DNA of 5,550 bases, from the NCBI GenBank assembly GCA_964412815.1, contig CAYPQF010000036.1:1-5550 (forward strand), written 5' to 3'. Source of the stretch: JAOAFZ01 sp964412815. GTDB lineage: Bacteria; Patescibacteriota; Microgenomatia; UBA1406; GWC2-37-13. This document shows positions 4,698-5,550 of this stretch, one piece after another. The notes beneath the pieces were generated by a model. That model saw nothing but the letters and a program-made list of their open reading frames with translations, was not told the DNA's origin and did not search any database. The translations under genes were made by a program, and so were the position numbers. Within the stretch, counting starts at the first letter, position 1. Each line of letters starts with the position of its first letter.

Positions 4698-5359
4698 CTA
4701 CCAGCAACCGCAAGCTCTGATACAGGCTCAGCGATGTTGTCCCCCCCTGACGACGCCACGTCTGATATGCCGTCGGTGTAGGTGCGGCCAAATCGCGCAA
4801 AGAAGGCGCGGGTCGCCGCCTGAAACCACTCAACCAGGCGATAAGGCGGGTCGGCAGGGTCGAGAGTGTCGTATATGCCCCAATAGTGCCACCACGCAGT
4901 TTGCAAGAAATAGCCCGAATACGTCTTATTACCATTGTAGACATCGTACCGCCACAGCTTGAGAGGAATAAGGAAAAACTTGAAAAAATCGAACCAAACC
5001 TGACAAGTTAGCGTACACAAATCCTCATGAGGGAGCTTGCGTCCGCTAAAAATTAGCACCATGTCCATCTTAGCCGCAAAGCTGCTAACGACAGACGCAG
5101 ATTTAGCCGTCCGAAAGTACAGTCCGCCCTCGTCAATGATAACTACAGTGCGGTAGCGCCCGCTATCATCAGGCACGCACTGGCTATAATCATCGTTCCA
5201 GGCGCAAGATATTTGAGACAGCAACTTATACCCTCGTTTGAGATAGCGCTCTGCCAGCTCAACTGCCAGCAAGGTCTTGCCCGACGACAGCCGCCCAGTA
5301 ATCACCAATGTACGGTTGTCGTCAAGCTCAGTAAAAAATCCATCATCCCAGAGTATCAT
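4640..5359 (-). CDS. Zot/pI-like filamentous phage assembly ATPase
   Basis: The 239-residue product is the ATPase core of the Zot/gpI family, which drives extrusion of filamentous virions at the inner membrane. Walker A is GRLSSGKT (22-29) and Walker B TVVIIDE (70-76), followed by the family's YDT turn (about 163-165). I start at the ATG at 5359, whose ATGA overlaps the stop of the upstream small gene. An upstream in-frame TTG at 5467 would read through that gene and is rejected. Family members usually run 350-450 residues with a membrane helix and an outer domain after the ATPase. Here the protein stops soon after the core with a basic tail (SSRWRR), while a membrane segment lies in the -1 frame at 4602-4697. 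It is cotranscribed with pIII-like and coat genes. The copy at 1-177 is damaged; this one is intact. Confidence 0.88.
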   Translation of the reverse strand: MILWDDGFFTELDDNRTLVITGRLSSGKTLLAVELAERYLKRGYKLLSQISCAWNDDYSQCVPDDSGRYRTVVIIDEGGLYFRTAKSASVVSSFAAKMDMVLIFSGRKLPHEDLCTLTCQVWFDFFKFFLIPLKLWRYDVYNGNKTYSGYFLQTAWWHYWGIYDTLDPADPPYRLVEWFQAATRAFFARFGRTYTDGISDVASSGGDNIAEPVSELAVAGRRIASAASAISRQSSRWRR

Positions 5360-5454
5360 AATACGGACTTGACACCATAAGCTATAAATGCCGCAACCAA
5401 CACGGCGGCAAGTCCCCAGGGGACGTATATAGTGATATTGACCATAGGCCCCAT
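5356..5454 (-). CDS. 32-residue membrane protein, pVI/pIX-like minor coat candidate
   Basis: The product is 32 residues with one hydrophobic segment (about 11-27, WGLAAVLVAAFIAYG) and a short tail KSVL. GGAG lies seven bases before the ATG at 5454; a second ATG in frame at 5445 is an alternative. The gene starts 13 bases after the stop of the pIII-like gene, and its TGA overlaps the ATPase start (ATGA), so the three are translationally linked. In M13 the gene between III and I is VI, a hydrophobic protein that holds pIII in the virion; this one is far shorter and closer in size to pIX. The overlap with a well-supported ATPase start strongly favours a real gene. Confidence 0.7.
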   Translation of the reverse strand: MGPMVNITIYVPWGLAAVLVAAFIAYGVKSVL

Positions 5455-5467
5455 ATATATACTCCAA

Positions 5468-5550
5468 CTAGCTAACAAACATATTACGGATAAGCATTGC
5501 TAACGCAACAATATAAGCAACAGCGGTTAGGTCTACAACTACATTAAAGA
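5468..5550 (-). CDS. C-terminal fragment of the pIII-like protein (right copy)
   Basis: This is the last 26 or so codons of the pIII-like gene, complete at 286-1506, read a second time because the circle was sequenced past its join. It covers the membrane segment and tail. It differs by two residues (a Val-to-Leu change in the membrane segment and a Tyr-to-Phe near the edge). It is not a separate gene. Confidence 0.85.
   Translation of the reverse strand, partial: FNVVVDLTAVAYIVALAMLIRNMFVS

Larger units (their letters stand above)
5182..5550. repeat. Terminal direct repeat, right copy (circular overlap)
   Basis: This is the better copy of the overlap described at 1-368. Here the ATPase frame, its Walker A and the 32-residue upstream gene are all intact. 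The changes near the extreme right end (matching left bases 321 and 365) may be errors of this copy. Joining at the repeat gives a circle of about 5181 nt. Confidence 0.9.

Noticed and set aside
4693..4944. Upstream extension of the beta-barrel ORF to an ATG at 4944
   Set aside because: It would overlap the ATPase core by over 300 bases; the extra protein is Arg/Leu-rich antisense-like composition and the ATPase frame there is clearly the real one.
5360..5467. N-terminal extension of the ATPase to a TTG at 5467
   Set aside because: It reads out of frame through the 32-residue gene, adds Tyr/Cys-rich residues unlike the family, and the ATG at 5359 with ATGA overlap is far better.
1..5550. CRISPR arrays, tRNA or rRNA genes, insertion sequences
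   Set aside because: No regularly spaced repeats with spacers, no cloverleaf or rRNA-like stretches, and no transposase or terminal inverted repeats were seen on either strand.

Overview
The window reads as one complete circular filamentous-phage (inovirus) genome of about 5.18 kb, opened inside its assembly-ATPase gene and sequenced slightly past the join. Bases 1-368 recur at 5182-5550 with about 97% identity, so the unique circle is about 5181 nt. All credible genes lie on the minus strand, so transcription runs from high to low coordinates. By analogy with M13, the minus strand as written is probably the packaged (virion-sense) strand.

Layout in the direction of transcription. (1) Non-coding origin/packaging region 3717-4020, packed with hairpins. 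(2) Replication module: a Rep_trans-type replication initiator (3716-2787), a 60-residue zinc-ribbon protein (2715-2533), and a 76-residue basic protein that may be the single-stranded-DNA-binding (gpV) analogue (2474-2244). The last has a near-consensus sigma70 promoter with a palindrome over its -10. (3) Virion module: a 50-residue major-coat-like protein (2184-2032), a strong hairpin, then three small membrane proteins (1969-1802, 1802-1620, 1616-1503) with touching or overlapping ends, a 406-residue pIII-like adsorption protein (1506-286), and a 32-residue membrane protein (5454-5356; other copy 272-174). (4) Assembly module: a Zot/pI-like ATPase (5359-4640) and a secreted or membrane-anchored protein ending in a 3D/RlpA-like double-psi beta-barrel domain (about 4692-4021).

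The gene order (rep, ssb, coat, small coats, pIII, pI) matches inoviruses. There is no pIV/secretin gene and no integrase. The pIII-like protein and the beta-barrel protein carry Thr/Pro (TPT-type) linkers of the kind common in exported proteins of Chloroflexota. With the absence of a secretin, this suggests a monoderm, Chloroflexota-like host; this is inference from style, not proof.

The most interesting points are: the cell-wall-type beta-barrel gene where a secretin might sit; an assembly ATPase that lacks an in-frame membrane anchor although a perfect membrane segment lies in the -1 frame at its 3' end; the nested cruciform at the origin that shares a 14-base promoter-like motif with the ssb promoter; and terminal repeats that differ in ways that destroy the ATPase in one copy. 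Five of the genes are short (32-55 residues) and are supported by ribosome binding sites, membrane segments and tight packing rather than by homology.
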